Assembly: GCF_026213295.1 (NCBI RefSeq) | Contig: NC_079415.1 | Location: forward strand, 21,647,847 to 21,711,846 | Source of the DNA: Gadus chalcogrammus | Taxonomy: Eukaryota; Chordata; Actinopteri; Gadiformes; Gadidae | Direction of reading: 5' to 3' | DNA: 64,000 nt | Shown here: one piece after another, positions 1 to 12,103 of the stretch | Numbering within the stretch: the stretch's first letter is position 1 | How the letters are laid out: every line of letters begins with the position of its first letter | Notes under the pieces: generated by a model | Seen by the model: only the letters and a program-made list of their open reading frames with translations | Told to the model about the DNA's origin: nothing | Databases searched by the model: none | Program-made: the position numbers and the translations under genes

Positions 1-507
1 TTACAGGCAGTGAATGATGCTGATCTAAAACAGTGATTCAATTCTACCTTTTCATTGAAGGCGTCAAGTCAGTATGCAGCACGAACAGTTAGGCACAGCA
101 ATCTGTGAGAAACTGCTTGAATGACCGCGGTCACCGCGCTGAGCTCTCAGGCAGTCGGGTCTCGGGAGCACCGCTGCCAGCGCTTTCTGCAGGCTGCGCG
201 AGCTGTTTAGTCTACGTAACGTCAATTGTAGCGCTGGGATTTACAGAGTGATCATTTGATACAGAGGGATGCAATCATAGCAACCATTTTAAATTGCATA
301 CAACAGGCGAACGTTTACTATTTTTTATTAGAAAAGCTGATTTTTGTGAGGATTTGACGAACAAAAGTGGAGGGGATGGAATGGCCTTCCAATAGAAGTG
401 AGGGGGATGCATCGTACTCATCCCCCGCGTCTGATACGCGCCTGACCACAATTATAGCCTATTAAATAATGACGCTAAGCTGCCAAGCTTTGTATTCTGT
501 AACTTAC

Positions 508-712
508 CTGATATGAAGTGATCGCTGCACAAGCGGAATCCAACAGCCGGGGGGTCCCATTTTTCAGTCTTTTTTTGCTTGCTCCTGGCTCTTTTAATGG
601 CGCTGATCCACTTAGCTCGCCTCTCCGCATCTTTAGGAATGCGGTAGAACGACGTACATTTATTTTTGCCTCGTTTATTTGTGCAACCTGGTGCACAACA
701 GTTATCGACCAT
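508..712 (-). CDS. THAP zinc-finger first exon, copy 1
   Basis: The exon starts with ATG at 712 and encodes about 68 residues of a C2CH THAP DNA-binding domain. Visible features are the N-terminal CCAPGC cysteines, a basic middle with the conserved tryptophan (AKWISAI) and the closing CSDHF, giving the C-x2-H pair. It ends in phase 1 at a canonical donor (G|gtaagtt) at 508/507. In DDE_4 transposons such a finger binds the transposon ends. The rest of the THAP domain should lie in a further exon at lower coordinates, but I could not find it. The leader upstream contains a GGGTGATGACG motif and is GC-rich, so it may be a promoter. Whether it is spliced to the transposase exon of the previous unit is unproven: col1a2 sequence lies between and the phases do not match directly. 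Confidence 0.8.
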
Positions 713-831
713 GTCTGCTCCACCACAAGAGCGCCAGTCTGCCGAATACTGCCAAAATGGTGGTGCCCACGTTTTCCCCGCCCCAACAACGTCATCACCC
801 GGAACTCTATTGCAGCCAATGAGCTCGAGTT

Positions 832-894
832 GACCCTGCTTAGCCTCCGAGATCAGACGAGATCGCGCGTGCTCAGGGTGGTATGGCCGTAAGC
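832..894 (-). pseudogene. 5S rRNA fragment (nt 1-63), copy 1
   Basis: On the minus strand this stretch matches nucleotides 1-63 of vertebrate 5S rRNA, starting GCTTACGGCCATACCACC and ending at GCTAAGCAGGGTC, with about two substitutions. It stops in the A box, so the intermediate element and C box of the internal RNA polymerase III promoter are absent and it should not make 5S rRNA. The next bases downstream are the CpG-rich leader of the THAP exon. It could be a relic of a linked 5S gene, or a 5S-derived SINE head; the downstream sequence does not look like a SINE body. Confidence 0.85.
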
Positions 895-1205
895 AATTAT
901 TGTCTTGTCCATACTAACTTTTATACAGGAGGAACCCATAATGAGTGGGAGCGCTGCTGTGGCCAGAGACGGGACTTGTACAGAAACAATAATTTGATCC
1001 ATAATGAATGAAAGAAATGAATGAATGAATGACTACGTTATTCCAGACTCAGAGTTCCACATCTGAATGTAATGCATTACACTGCTTGGGCGTGATCGTT
1101 TGCGTGATCTTTTGAATAAACGTAGCGTTGCAAAACGTGGGATGGACGGCATTAGTCAGCGCGATGAAGCCATTCATAGCTATTATTTCTTTAGAACAAC
1201 ATGAT

Positions 1206-1370
1206 CAGGGGAGAGCGCGAACGCAGTCCCCCACTACCAGAAATTATGCAATCGAGATTCCCACATTTGGGGAATTCGCACGGGTCAGCAACAGCCTCAG
1301 TGCAATGGCTGAGCCTCGCTATGGGTGAACCACCTTCTTGATCGTGGTATCTCCCTTGCCAGGTAAGTAT
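1206..1370 (-). ncRNA. U1 spliceosomal snRNA, copy 1
   Basis: Read on the minus strand this is a 165-nt U1 snRNA. The 5' end ATACTTACCTGG pairs with 5' splice sites. The U1A-binding loop ATTGCAC is present in stem-loop 2, an Sm-site region AATTTCTGG lies before stem-loop 4, and the RNA ends TCTCCCCTG. Compared with the human sequence as I know it, the loop-1 sequence is AUCAAGAAG rather than AUCACGAAG, and stems 2 and 3 carry paired changes that keep pairing (AGCC/GGCU; AUUCCC/GGGAAU). A possible 3' box with AAAGAAATA follows just past the 3' end. I could not place a PSE with confidence. It is probably transcribed by RNA polymerase II as a variant U1. Confidence 0.93.
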
Positions 1371-2322
1371 GAGTTGTACACGTTCAGGTGGGCTGAACGA
1401 TGCCCACGCTTGTTCCCGTGGAGAACGGTTGCAAAGCATTCGGAGATGTCTAGACTTTAATAAACACTGTAGACCACCGGTCACACGATGACAGGCGAAT
1501 CTGAAATCAGCGTGATGGAAGCATAACGAAAGGAAACCTGGAGATCCGAGTTATCGACCCGCCACAGAAAGAATCCTTTTTTCTTTCTTAAACAACAGAA
1601 TATCGTTGGAATAATTGTAAACAGTGCGTTTATGAATTGTAAATGACACTTTATTGTCTACAGGCGGACGGGTGTACTCTCAGGTAGTGATGTTATGGTT
1701 TGCGTCGAGGCATCGGGGCGTGTGTCGAGTACCTCGGCTCCTCCCCCAGCGAAGCTCCGTATCGAGTAGGATTCACATAGGCGAAATGACGTAGCGCGTG
1801 ACGTTCGAGGCTTCATCTCGGGCTGTTGCGCGATATGGGTTCACAATTGGCACATTTTTACAAAAAGAAGACCCTACCCAGTTCCAAGATCACTTTTATG
1901 GCTATGTAATTAATCACACTCATTCTCAGTCATCATGCAGTTCTATTATTACAATTATTAGTAGGCTACTGAGACAATCTATTTTGCCCGGGATGACTTA
2001 AAATCTAGGTCAAATGATTTGTTCTCTACCATGAACTCGGGAGATATTTATGAACGGCAAACTCACACGTATCACTGAAATGACTTTAATTCTTAAACGT
2101 TGTGATGTTGTACGAAGCAAACATCACATCATCACAGGAAACTCTTTCTTTCATCATAATTTAATTCACCACTAGGTGTCCCTAGCGTACTAATTTGAAG
2201 CTTCGAGGTCGAACCACTTTGATGGTTCTTCTGGCTGCGAGGCTTTGACGTTTCATGAGGCATCATCTCGGCACCACTACTCTCTGGACTCAGGAGGAGT
2301 TTAGTTTTTCACAGTGAGAGAG
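1371..2322. other. U1-U2 intergenic spacer
   Basis: Holds the upstream (promoter) side of U1 and the downstream side of U2. A B-box-like GGTTCGACCTC occurs on the minus strand near 2210, but no A box or tRNA fold accompanies it. No protein gene seen. Equivalents: 10964-11915 and 20568-21524. Confidence 0.4.
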
Positions 2323-2510
2323 GGGTGCACCGGTCCTGGAGGTACTGCAATACCAGGTCGATGCGTGGAGTGGACGGAGCAAGCCCCTTTTCCATCTCCC
2401 AGTTCCAAAAATCAATTTAATATATGGTCTCCGGGTAGGGGACGTATCAGATATTAAACTGATAAGAACAGATACTACACTTGATCTTAGCCAAAAGGCC
2501 GAGAAGCGAT
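2323..2510 (-). ncRNA. U2 spliceosomal snRNA, copy 1
   Basis: 188-nt U2 snRNA on the minus strand. It has the 5' stem ATCGCTTCTCGGCC, the branch-point recognition region GTGTAGTATCTGTTC, stem IIa, the Sm-site region ATTGATTTTTGGA and the 3' stem-loops with CATCGACCTGG. The branch-point region matches the human gene as I know it. Stem IIb has one mismatch here (GTCCCC against GGAGAC, base 2430), unlike copy 3. It lies about 950 bp upstream of U1 on the same strand, and each is presumably its own RNA polymerase II unit. A weak 3'-box-like stretch (GTGAAAAACTAAA) follows the 3' end. Confidence 0.95.
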
Positions 2511-3103
2511 GCCTCCACAGGCTCAGACCAAGAGGACAGCTTCCCAGACACGTCGCTCCACTTGGCGGTTTAACAGACAACGACAAAACAAAAAAAAGAC
2601 CAAGCACCCTGTCAGCGTGTTTGTGTGTATGTGAAAGCTGAAGAAATAAACCGAGATCGCTACATCTCTTTGCTGCTGCCTGCTGGCAGTCTCACTAGGC
2701 CGTCTGCATGTTTCACAAATAGAGTTTGGAGCAGTGGAGGCTTCTATAAGACTACAGGTGAAGCAGTGCTTCACCAAAAAAATGTTAAAAAATAAATAAA
2801 CCAAAAATCTTACAACAATCCCATTTTCAGTGCTTTGAAACAGAAATACTCACGAAGACGAGCTGTTTTCCTGAAATCAATTATGTGAGTCACAACAGCG
2901 CCACTATTCCCATTGACTTCAATGTAAATCGAGTGAACCCCAGGCGGCTCGTGTTTATTTTCCGTTTCAATTGATCCTTATGGCAGATAAGTCCCACCCG
3001 TGAACCAGTGACCGATAGGGTAGAATTTTGCACTTCAGTCACTTGACACAACACTCTGGCCAGTCACCGCCTTCATTGGACAGCTATCGTGAACTGACTA
3101 CGA
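2511..3103. other. U2 upstream region
   Basis: Upstream side of U2, where the distal and proximal sequence elements should lie; I could not place them with confidence. Near 2740-2780 is a short hairpin-like stretch (GGTGAAGCAGTGCTTCACC). No coding signal. Equivalents: 12104-12696 and 21713-22305. Confidence 0.4.
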
Positions 3104-3282
3104 GTGAAAGCAGAGGGCAGACCAAAACCTACTGTGAAAACCACACAGCTCGTTGGTGCTACGGTAAGGAGCATTTTAAATTGCTCCATGTATGACAAGG
3201 TAAACTGGCTAACAGGGAGTTGGCTGAAAAAACGCCTTTACTGTTGGCCCCGTGTCATGTTTAAAGCATGCAATTGTGGTGT
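3104..3282 (+). pseudogene. Possible TTF-type zinc-finger fragment, copy 1
   Basis: Plus-strand frame containing KVNWLTGSWLKKRLYCWP, which resembles the short TTF-like finger near the N-terminus of hAT-type transposases. No continuation is recognisable downstream. It lies 170 bp before the YqaJ pseudogene on the same strand and could instead belong to that gene's 5' part. The equivalents are 12697-12875 and, cut by the transposon, 22306-22478. I would treat it as a fragment. Confidence 0.35.
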
Positions 3283-3451
3283 AGAACAAAATAAAAAGAA
3301 AACAAAGTGCTTGCATGATATCGAGTTCCTGAACCCACGTGACCACCGGTGTTCGGAACGCCATTTTGTCAGTAAAATCAAGCGCCGCCCTTAAAGAGCT
3401 TCCTTAAAATGACCCGGCGCCGAAGCTTTCAAGCCATCGGAGTACTCATCT

Positions 3452-4423
3452 CACTTTAATTCGCATGACATCGAGCTCTATAGGCAAAAATTAAATAGGT
3501 TAAATATTACCGACCCATACAATGCCCCCGGGGTGCTTTTCAAAAGCATCTCCGCTGAAGAAGACGTCCCAGATCTGCAGTATCCGGATAGATATAACTA
3601 CCTTCAGAGCAGCCACAAAGACAGACGTCAGAAAGCCTGCAGTGTCTCTAGTAAGACAAATATGCTACCCAAAAGTCCCATAGTTTCACCAGTGAGGCTA
3701 CCAGGTATTCATGAGCATAGAAGGATTAGGGTAAAACAGGGCATGCAGTGTGTAACTGCTCCTGTGTGTAAAATGGTCATTTCCAGATGGTGTACAATCA
3801 AATGAATGTGAAGTAGGTACAATAACAGGGAGGGTAAATCCAGGAAGTACTATTCTTAAAAAGCAGGAGTGTTAAACCAAGTAGGTAGTATCCTTTTGAA
3901 AGAGCAGGGCGGTACCAATGTGGGGTGGCATTACTATTGTCCAAAACTAATGTTATTGTTGTTTTCTTCAGTTGGGGATGTCAACACGAGGACTTGGCAA
4001 GGAAATACTATGAAATGCGTCATCGCCTCTCACACACGAATGTCATGGTAGGAACAGCTGGATTCAGGATTTCACCCCTGCATTGGGGCCTCACCTGATG
4101 GATACGTTTCCTGTAGCTGCTGTGGTTCAGGTGTCATAGAAATTAAGTGCCCATTTTCTGCAAAGGACCTTTCTGTTAATTAGGCAGTAAAGTGTTTTTC
4201 TGCACAGAAACCAGCACCAGCAGCAGCAGCATTTGCTGATCATAGTCAACAACAGTGGTGCTACTGCCCTGAGCCAGAAGCAGGGAACATGGTGGTCTGT
4301 GCGTCAGGTTTTTGTTCAGTTAAAAAGTTTCACCAGACCTGCCTTCGCATGAAAAGGGTCCCAAAACAGTGGGTATGTCCCATCTGCCGAAAAGTGATCA
4401 ATGCCCAAAGAAGAAAACCTTAG
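3452..4423 (+). pseudogene. YqaJ-type nuclease with C-terminal PHD finger, copy 1
   Basis: Three blocks of one protein are visible on the plus strand. First comes DPYNAPGVLFKS plus following text typical of the N-terminal part of ISL2EU-type YqaJ proteins. After an acceptor at about 3969 there is WGCQHEDLARKYYEMRHR, and then [10 protein letters not shown] and [10 protein letters not shown]. The D of SPDG and the E-x-K of EIK are the YqaJ nuclease metal-binding residues and are intact. A one-base shift at about 4075 separates the last two blocks, and an in-frame TAG at 4193 precedes a PHD-like finger (WCYC ... KFHQTCL ... WVCPIC). The gene converges on the DDE_4 transposase, as in ISL2EU transposons. 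The lesions are shared by all copies. Confidence 0.75.
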
Positions 4424-4798
4424 TGAGGAGACTGTGAAATGAGTTGTTTGTAGTAGCTGATACTGTACTGTTATTTATGAATAAACAGTTGTTAAACCAA
4501 TATTGTTCTCTTCCCCATAATTTGTATTAGATATCTGTAGCAATCAGGGATATGAAACATGGGTGGGTCATTCATATAAAACACACCAGAACAAATATCT
4601 GTTTGGGTGGAACTCAAGTTAGAATGGGTGGATGTGCAGCTTGATCTGCAAAGAGAAACGATGTGATCGCATCAGAATAGCGAGTGATTAAAAATAATGT
4701 CACGACAAGCAAGCAAGAAGTGTGAGTCACAAAGGTTTATTTGCTGGTTGAGCACATCTGTAGCCAGTCACATCAGTTCAATTTACTGTACATCCCCA
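4424..4798. other. Spacer between convergent YqaJ and DDE_4 genes
   Basis: No coding signal seen. It holds the 3' ends of the two convergent transposon genes, with an AATAAA-like motif at about 4481 for the plus-strand gene. Equivalent stretch in copy 2: 14017-14391. Confidence 0.5.
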
Positions 4799-5954
4799 TC
4801 ACTGGAAGGACACCACAGATTCAGACACATTTGTAAGTGCACAACACACGCTCACCGTCTTGTCAAGGTAGGCCACATCATTTTCCCTGTCTATGTCCGT
4901 GAAACATATGGGGACAGTGCTTTGCAAGACTGTGTACTTTGGACGGAGAACTCCTATCACTCTTTCAATATGTATCCTAAGAGAGGCTAGACGTCTGGTG
5001 TTCTCCAAGTCAGCAGGATCTAACTGCTTCTATCCACGAGTAAATGCTGGAATTTTTAATTCAGCTTGGCATCTCTCAATGGACTCTTTAACCAGACAAC
5101 CTCTGTCCGCTAAAACTACGTCCCCTGGGAGCAAATGAGATAAAAAGTGACTTTGTTCTGTGATAAACGTATCACTTGTGCGACCTCCCCATCCAGCGGA
5201 AATGAAACAAATGGAACCTCGAGGGCAAATTGCAATTAAATATTTCATTGTGTGGTGTGATTTGTATGATGAGTAACACTGAGCACTGGCTAGCAATCTA
5301 CTGGGTTTCTCTAGAAATATTTCAAAACAATCTATAATGCAAACTGTCTTTTCAAAGCTACGGTTTCGAAATGCATATGGAAGAGATTTTCTTAAGTATT
5401 CTCTGTCAGGCCACAACACCAGACTTGGCACCAGTCTACAATGCATCACACTAATGCAGTGTTTGAAGAGCTTTGAAACAGTGGTTGAGTCAATGTCAAA
5501 ATAAAAAGCCAAAAACTCAAAGGACAAGTTCATTCTAAGCTTAATTAAAGTTAACATGTACTGCTGAAAACATGTTAAACTAGATTTAAGTTGGAGAAAA
5601 GGAGCCACAATATGAAAAATTGTCATGAGAATGGAGAATGCTGATAAACCAGTGAGAGTATGAACCCTTTTATCATCGTTATGCAAGCTCATCTCATTCA
5701 GTGTAGTCCTATTCATTTTTTCCTTCAACAACATATTTTCAGTCCTCAGAGCTTGGCATTCTTGCTCAAGAGATTGGACGCGTTTACCACAGGTTTCAGT
5801 GGTGCATGGTGGGGTTGCTGGATCCTCCTCATGGAGAACAGGCTGGACATCGTTTCCAGGTTCTTCATGGGTAGATTCCTTCAAAGGCACTGTGGTGGGA
5901 CTTTGCTCTGCAGTAGGATCCTTGTTGCAGTCTTGGGGACAATCTGTTGATGCT
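4799..5954 (-). pseudogene. DDE_4 (THAP/Harbinger-like) transposase exon, copy 1
   Basis: A long minus-strand exon starts at an acceptor (ttttcaccag|A, 5954). It has a coiled-coil-like segment (VQSLEQECQALRTENMLL), a helix-turn-helix-like region (FYFDIDSTTVSKLFKHC) and the RNase H-like catalytic core of the DDE_4 superfamily. The first Asp is in CIIDCFE, the second in LADRG and the Glu in IHIERVIG. A single in-frame TAG at 5030-5032 lies between the second Asp and the Glu; without it the frame runs on to the stop at 4799. The same stop is in copy 2. The THAP domain would come from upstream exons. The family cuts and pastes DNA; this copy should be inactive. Confidence 0.85.
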
Positions 5955-6129
5955 CTGGTGAAAACAAAAGTAGTATAAACTGTCACTACTGATGACAGTT
6001 TGTCATTCTTTTGTCAGTCACTCTCTGTTTTCTGCAGTATACTAGTTCTGTGTGGTGATGTGTATGTGTGAATACATAGTGTTATTGTTGGAGAGTTACC
6101 ACAAAACTGCAGGTGTGTGTGTCTCAGAG

Positions 6130-6361
<232 letters not shown>

Positions 6362-6364
6362 CAC

Positions 6365-7479
6365 CATGGGGCCGGGACCAATATCAGCGCCTTTGTTGTG
6401 ATCATACTGAGCAGCAAAGTTCTGTTGGAGTGAAAAATAAAAACCAGAATAAGAGACAAAATATACATATAAAAATTCATACAATACAATATACTTATTT
6501 TCTAAATCATAGGTTATTGTCTGTTCCATTGCTATAATTGTGCCAGAATTTGGGTCAGGTGAGTTTAAGGGCTTGATCGTTTATCAAACAGATGAACAGC
6601 AAATCAGCATCTTCCTGTAGCTTCTATACCTTACGGTTACAATAGGATATACCAGCCGGTTAACCTTATTTACTGAGAGGCCTTCATCAACATTCAGTTC
6701 CCCCACCTAGGAACACTTTAGAACCAACATCCATCTTCAGTTCCCCCACCCAGCAGCACTTTAGAACCAACATCCACCTTCAGTACCCCACACAGTCACA
6801 TTTTAGAACCAACATCCACCTTCAGTCCCCCCACCCAGCAGTTGACCAAGTCGGCCCCTATAGGATACTTACTCTGCCGAGGCCAGGGGGTCCTGGGGGC
6901 CCAGCAGGGCCGGGGTTGCCAGGTCTGCCGTCCCTCCCGTCAGGGCCCTGGGGTCCCTGTGGAGGAAGGCCTTGGGTTAGTCTCCGTTGATTACCACTGA
7001 TTGACACACAGCCACCGTGTCTGCTGGGACGCTGCCAGAGTCCCAGCTCTGTTCGGCTGTGGAGCTCGGTTTGGTCTCAACTTGAATAAAAGCGTCATGT
7101 CCTTTTACTAAATTGTTTTATTATTGTTAATAAAGTTTAGAAAAGATAAATATGAATTTGTTCTGGATATGTGAGCCAAAGTCAGAAAAAAATAATATAC
7201 AACAAATATTTGTAGTTCAGGTTATTTTCAGCCGTCGTGCAGCAGAGATTGGTCCATTATTATTTGTTATATTATCACGGCGGAGGGCTTTAGGCTGTGC
7301 CTGATGTAAACAAAGGGGTGTGGCCTATTCAAGTTGAAAGGTCAATCGGCGTCATCATATATCAACCCGATAAACTTCATGAAAGTTTCTATCCAGCAAA
7401 CATGGCATTGTCATGCATCTTGTCATAATTAATGAGTTTGATAGTGGCTTACCCTTTCACCTCTTGGTCCTTTCGGGCC
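6365..7479 (-). pseudogene. col1a2: col1a2 fragment, exons 4-6, copy 1
   Basis: Three minus-strand exons with good splice sites. Exon 4 (7453-7479) encodes GPKGPRGER. Exon 5 (6873-6956) encodes 28 residues of Gly-X-Y repeats ending GPPGPPGLGR. Exon 6 (6365-6421) encodes NFAAQYDHNKGADIGPGPM. The GLG-NFAAQYD...GPGPM junction is characteristic of the telopeptide and start of the triple helix of the type I collagen alpha-2 chain. Small in-phase exons in this order match that gene. Signal peptide exon, exon 7 and all later exons are absent; on the 3' side exon 6 runs into the GT tract and then transposase sequence. It is therefore a captured piece of gene that cannot make collagen, though all three exons are intact. 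Confidence 0.85.
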
Positions 7480-8221
7480 CTGAGGAATATAAGTAAACAA
7501 TTGATGAGTCAGAGGCAGACATTATTTAAACAGTGAGGCAAGTTCACGTAAAAAAAGGAAGGTAGACTTAAACTTAACATATCTAAAATCTAAAACCTAA
7601 AAGAAGCTGGGCTACAATCGCTGGGGGATGAATAGGTGCATGTGGACAAACTGTGCATGTGAACTGCACAGCCAAAGCACCATTCAGGTGGGAACATATT
7701 TCAGTCCACTTCATTGAATCTGGCCTTTGGCTAGAGCTGATGCCTACAATGTCTGCCCTGAGCTATGCTACGCATTATCACATACACCACACTCAAAGGG
7801 CTAAATGACACATCCAACCAGGGTTTGATTGCTCACTTTGAATCTTCCCTGAGTAGAAATAGAAGTTAAATAAATAGTGTTACTTATTTCTTTGTGTCAT
7901 TTAACTGTGCTGGCTGTATCACGCACTGTTCAGCATTGCTGTTCATCTATCTCATTGCACATCAACCCATTAACATGCAGGGGATTTATGATGCTGTACA
8001 TGTCCATGCAGAAGCACAGCCTCATAAAGCCGCTCCCAGATCACTGTGCACACTGTAGTATTAAACTGATCCGAAACCACAATCAGGGGCGTATCAAGCT
8101 TTCCAAAAGTGGGGGTGTTCTGGAATAGGCGAAGAAATAATCATTCCAAATAGCGATGATCAATTATATGAACTTTTACATACATCTAGGCCTACAAAAT
8201 GGAAGAAATGCGAGCAGATAC
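7480..8221. other. Non-coding stretch upstream of col1a2 exon 4
   Basis: No further collagen exon, RNA gene or transposon end that I can recognise. In an intact gene this would be intron 3. Equivalent in copy 2: 17081-17822. Confidence 0.4.
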
Positions 8222-9333
<1,112 letters not shown>

Positions 9334-9393
9334 TTGTTTTCTCTTGAAAAAGCCGTCTATAGTCCCCTGTCTTTTTCTTTTAGTTTTCGGCAT
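9334..9393 (-). CDS. Short lysine-rich first exon (ZMYM/hAT-like start), copy 1
   Basis: ATG at 9393 followed by 20 codons reading MPKTKRKRQGTIDGFFKRKQ, ending at a canonical donor (CAA|gtaagttgac). Basic starts with a DxFFK pattern are common in first exons of hAT-type and ZMYM-like fish proteins. I could not find the next exon, so the function is open. The exon may belong to a solo transposon promoter fragment. Confidence 0.5.
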
Positions 9394-10100
9394 CATTGGC
9401 TATATTGCACGAAAAAATAAAACAGTTTTAAAACTAAAGTAGGCTTAGTTCCCGTCGGAAGAATGAATGGGATCTTATGCTAGGAGGTAACTAGCTCTTG
9501 AATAGAGAGCCATGAACCTTGCATCTATTAATGACAAATAATTAATCGCTTAATCGCTTTAATCGCTTAATATGCCTGAAAATGTTGCCTTCATTACAGG
9601 CAGTGAATGATGCTGATCTAAAACAGTGATTCAATTCTACCTTTTCATTGAAGGCGTCAAGTCAGTATGCAGCACGAACAGTTAGGCACAGCAATCTGTG
9701 AGAAACTGCTTGAATGACCGCGGTCACCGCGCTGAGCTCTCAGGCAGTCGGGTCTCGGGAGCACCGCTGCCAGCGCTTTCTGCAGGCTGCGCGAGCTGTT
9801 TAGTCTACGTAACGTCAATTGTAGCGCTGGGATTTACAGAGTGATCATTTGATACAGAGGGATGCAATCATAGCAACCATTTTAAATTGCATACAACAGG
9901 CGAACGTTTACTATTTTTTATTAGAAAAGCTGATTTTTGTGAGGATTTGACGAACAAAAGTGGAGGGGATGGAATGGCCTTCCAATAGAAGTGAGGGGGA
10001 TGCATCGTACTCATCCCCCGCGTCTGATACGCGCCTGACCACAATTATAGCCTATTAAATAATGACGCTAAGCTGCCAAGCTTTGTATTCTGTAACTTAC

Positions 10101-10305
10101 CTGATATGAAGTGATCGCTGCACAAGCGGAATCCAACAGCCGGGGGGTCCCATTTTTCAGTCTTTTTTTGCTTGCTCCTGGCTCTTTTAATGGCGCTGAT
10201 CCACTTAGCTCGCCTCTCCGCATCTTTAGGAATGCGGTAGAACGACGTACATTTATTTTTGCCTCGTTTATTTGTGCAACCTGGTGCACAACAGTTATCG
10301 ACCAT
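10101..10305 (-). CDS. THAP zinc-finger first exon, copy 2
   Basis: Same exon as copy 1 with the same encoded residues and the same donor. It lies about 4.1 kb upstream, on the same strand, of the copy-1 DDE_4 exon (4799-5954). Confidence 0.8.
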
Positions 10306-10424
10306 GTCTGCTCCACCACAAGAGCGCCAGTCTGCCGAATACTGCCAAAATGGTGGTGCCCACGTTTTCCCCGCCCCAACAACGTCATCACCCGGAACTC
10401 TATTGCAGCCAATGAGCTCGAGTT

Positions 10425-10487
10425 GACCCTGCTTAGCCTCCGAGATCAGACGAGATCGCGCGTGCTCAGGGTGGTATGGCCGTAAGC
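10425..10487 (-). pseudogene. 5S rRNA fragment, copy 2
   Basis: Identical in extent to the copy-1 fragment and in the same position relative to the THAP exon, showing that the truncation predates amplification. Confidence 0.85.
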
Positions 10488-10798
10488 AATTATTGTCTTG
10501 TCCATACTAACTTTTATACAGGAGGAACCCATAATGAGTGGGAGCGCTGCTGTGGCCAGAGACGGGACTTGTACAGAAACAATAATTTGATCCATAATGA
10601 ATGAAAGAAATGAATGAATGAATGACTACGTTATTCCAGACTCAGAGTTCCACATCTGAATGTAATGCATTACACTGCTTGGGCGTGATCGTTTGCGTGA
10701 TCTTTTGAATAAACGTAGCGTTGCAAAACGTGGGATGGACGGCATTAGTCAGCGCGATGAAGCCATTCATAGCTATTATTTCTTTAGAACAACATGAT

Positions 10799-10963
10799 CA
10801 GGGGAGAGCGCGAACGCAGTCCCCCACTACCAGAAATTATGCAATCGAGATTCCCACATTTGGGGAATTCGCACGGGTCAGCAACAGCCTCAGTGCAATG
10901 GCTGAGCCTCGCTATGGGTGAACCACCTTCTTGATCGTGGTATCTCCCTTGCCAGGTAAGTAT
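10799..10963 (-). ncRNA. U1 spliceosomal snRNA, copy 2
   Basis: Same 165-nt sequence as copy 1 as far as I can see, with the same variant loop 1 and flanks. Confidence 0.93.
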
Positions 10964-11915
10964 GAGTTGTACACGTTCAGGTGGGCTGAACGATGCCCAC
11001 GCTTGTTCCCGTGGAGAACGGTTGCAAAGCATTCGGAGATGTCTAGACTTTAATAAACACTGTAGACCACCGGTCACACGATGACAGGCGAATCTGAAAT
11101 CAGCGTGATGGAAGCATAACGAAAGGAAACCTGGAGATCCGAGTTATCGACCCGCCACAGAAAGAATCCTTTTTTCTTTCTTAAACAACAGAATATCGTT
11201 GGAATAATTGTAAACAGTGCGTTTATGAATTGTAAATGACACTTTATTGTCTACAGGCGGACGGGTGTACTCTCAGGTAGTGATGTTATGGTTTGCGTCG
11301 AGGCATCGGGGCGTGTGTCGAGTACCTCGGCTCCTCCCCCAGCGAAGCTCCGTATCGAGTAGGATTCACATAGGCGAAATGACGTAGCGCGTGACGTTCG
11401 AGGCTTCATCTCGGGCTGTTGCGCGATATGGGTTCACAATTGGCACATTTTTACAAAAAGAAGACCCTACCCAGTTCCAAGATCACTTTTATGGCTATGT
11501 AATTAATCACACTCATTCTCAGTCATCATGCAGTTCTATTATTACAATTATTAGTAGGCTACTGAGACAATCTATTTTGCCCGGGATGACTTAAAATCTA
11601 GGTCAAATGATTTGTTCTCTACCATGAACTCGGGAGATATTTATGAACGGCAAACTCACACGTATCACTGAAATGACTTTAATTCTTAAACGTTGTGATG
11701 TTGTACGAAGCAAACATCACATCATCACAGGAAACTCTTTCTTTCATCATAATTTAATTCACCACTAGGTGTCCCTAGCGTACTAATTTGAAGCTTCGAG
11801 GTCGAACCACTTTGATGGTTCTTCTGGCTGCGAGGCTTTGACGTTTCATGAGGCATCATCTCGGCACCACTACTCTCTGGACTCAGGAGGAGTTTAGTTT
11901 TTCACAGTGAGAGAG

Positions 11916-12103
11916 GGGTGCACCGGTCCTGGAGGTACTGCAATACCAGGTCGATGCGTGGAGTGGACGGAGCAAGCCCCTTTTCCATCTCCCAGTTCCA
12001 AAAATCAATTTAATATATGGTCTCCGGGTAGGGGACGTATCAGATATTAAACTGATAAGAACAGATACTACACTTGATCTTAGCCAAAAGGCCGAGAAGC
12101 GAT
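11916..12103 (-). ncRNA. U2 spliceosomal snRNA, copy 2
   Basis: Same U2 as copy 1, including the stem-IIb mismatch at 12023. The 5' flank differs from copy 1 by one base at 12137 vs 2544 in the repeat register. Confidence 0.95.

Noticed and set aside
518..892. Plus-strand ORF over the THAP exon
   Set aside because: It is the antisense shadow of the THAP exon and the 5S fragment. The longer minus-strand frame at 475-819 is likewise out of the THAP frame.
832..894. A functional 5S rRNA gene
   Set aside because: Only nt 1-63 are present; the intermediate element and C box are missing.
2195..2230. tRNA gene or tRNA-derived SINE at a B-box-like GGTTCGACCTC
   Set aside because: No A box at the right distance and no cloverleaf; a single motif is not enough.
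7877..8128. 83-codon plus-strand ORF before the GT palindrome
   Set aside because: No recognisable domain, no splice context, and composition typical of non-coding sequence.
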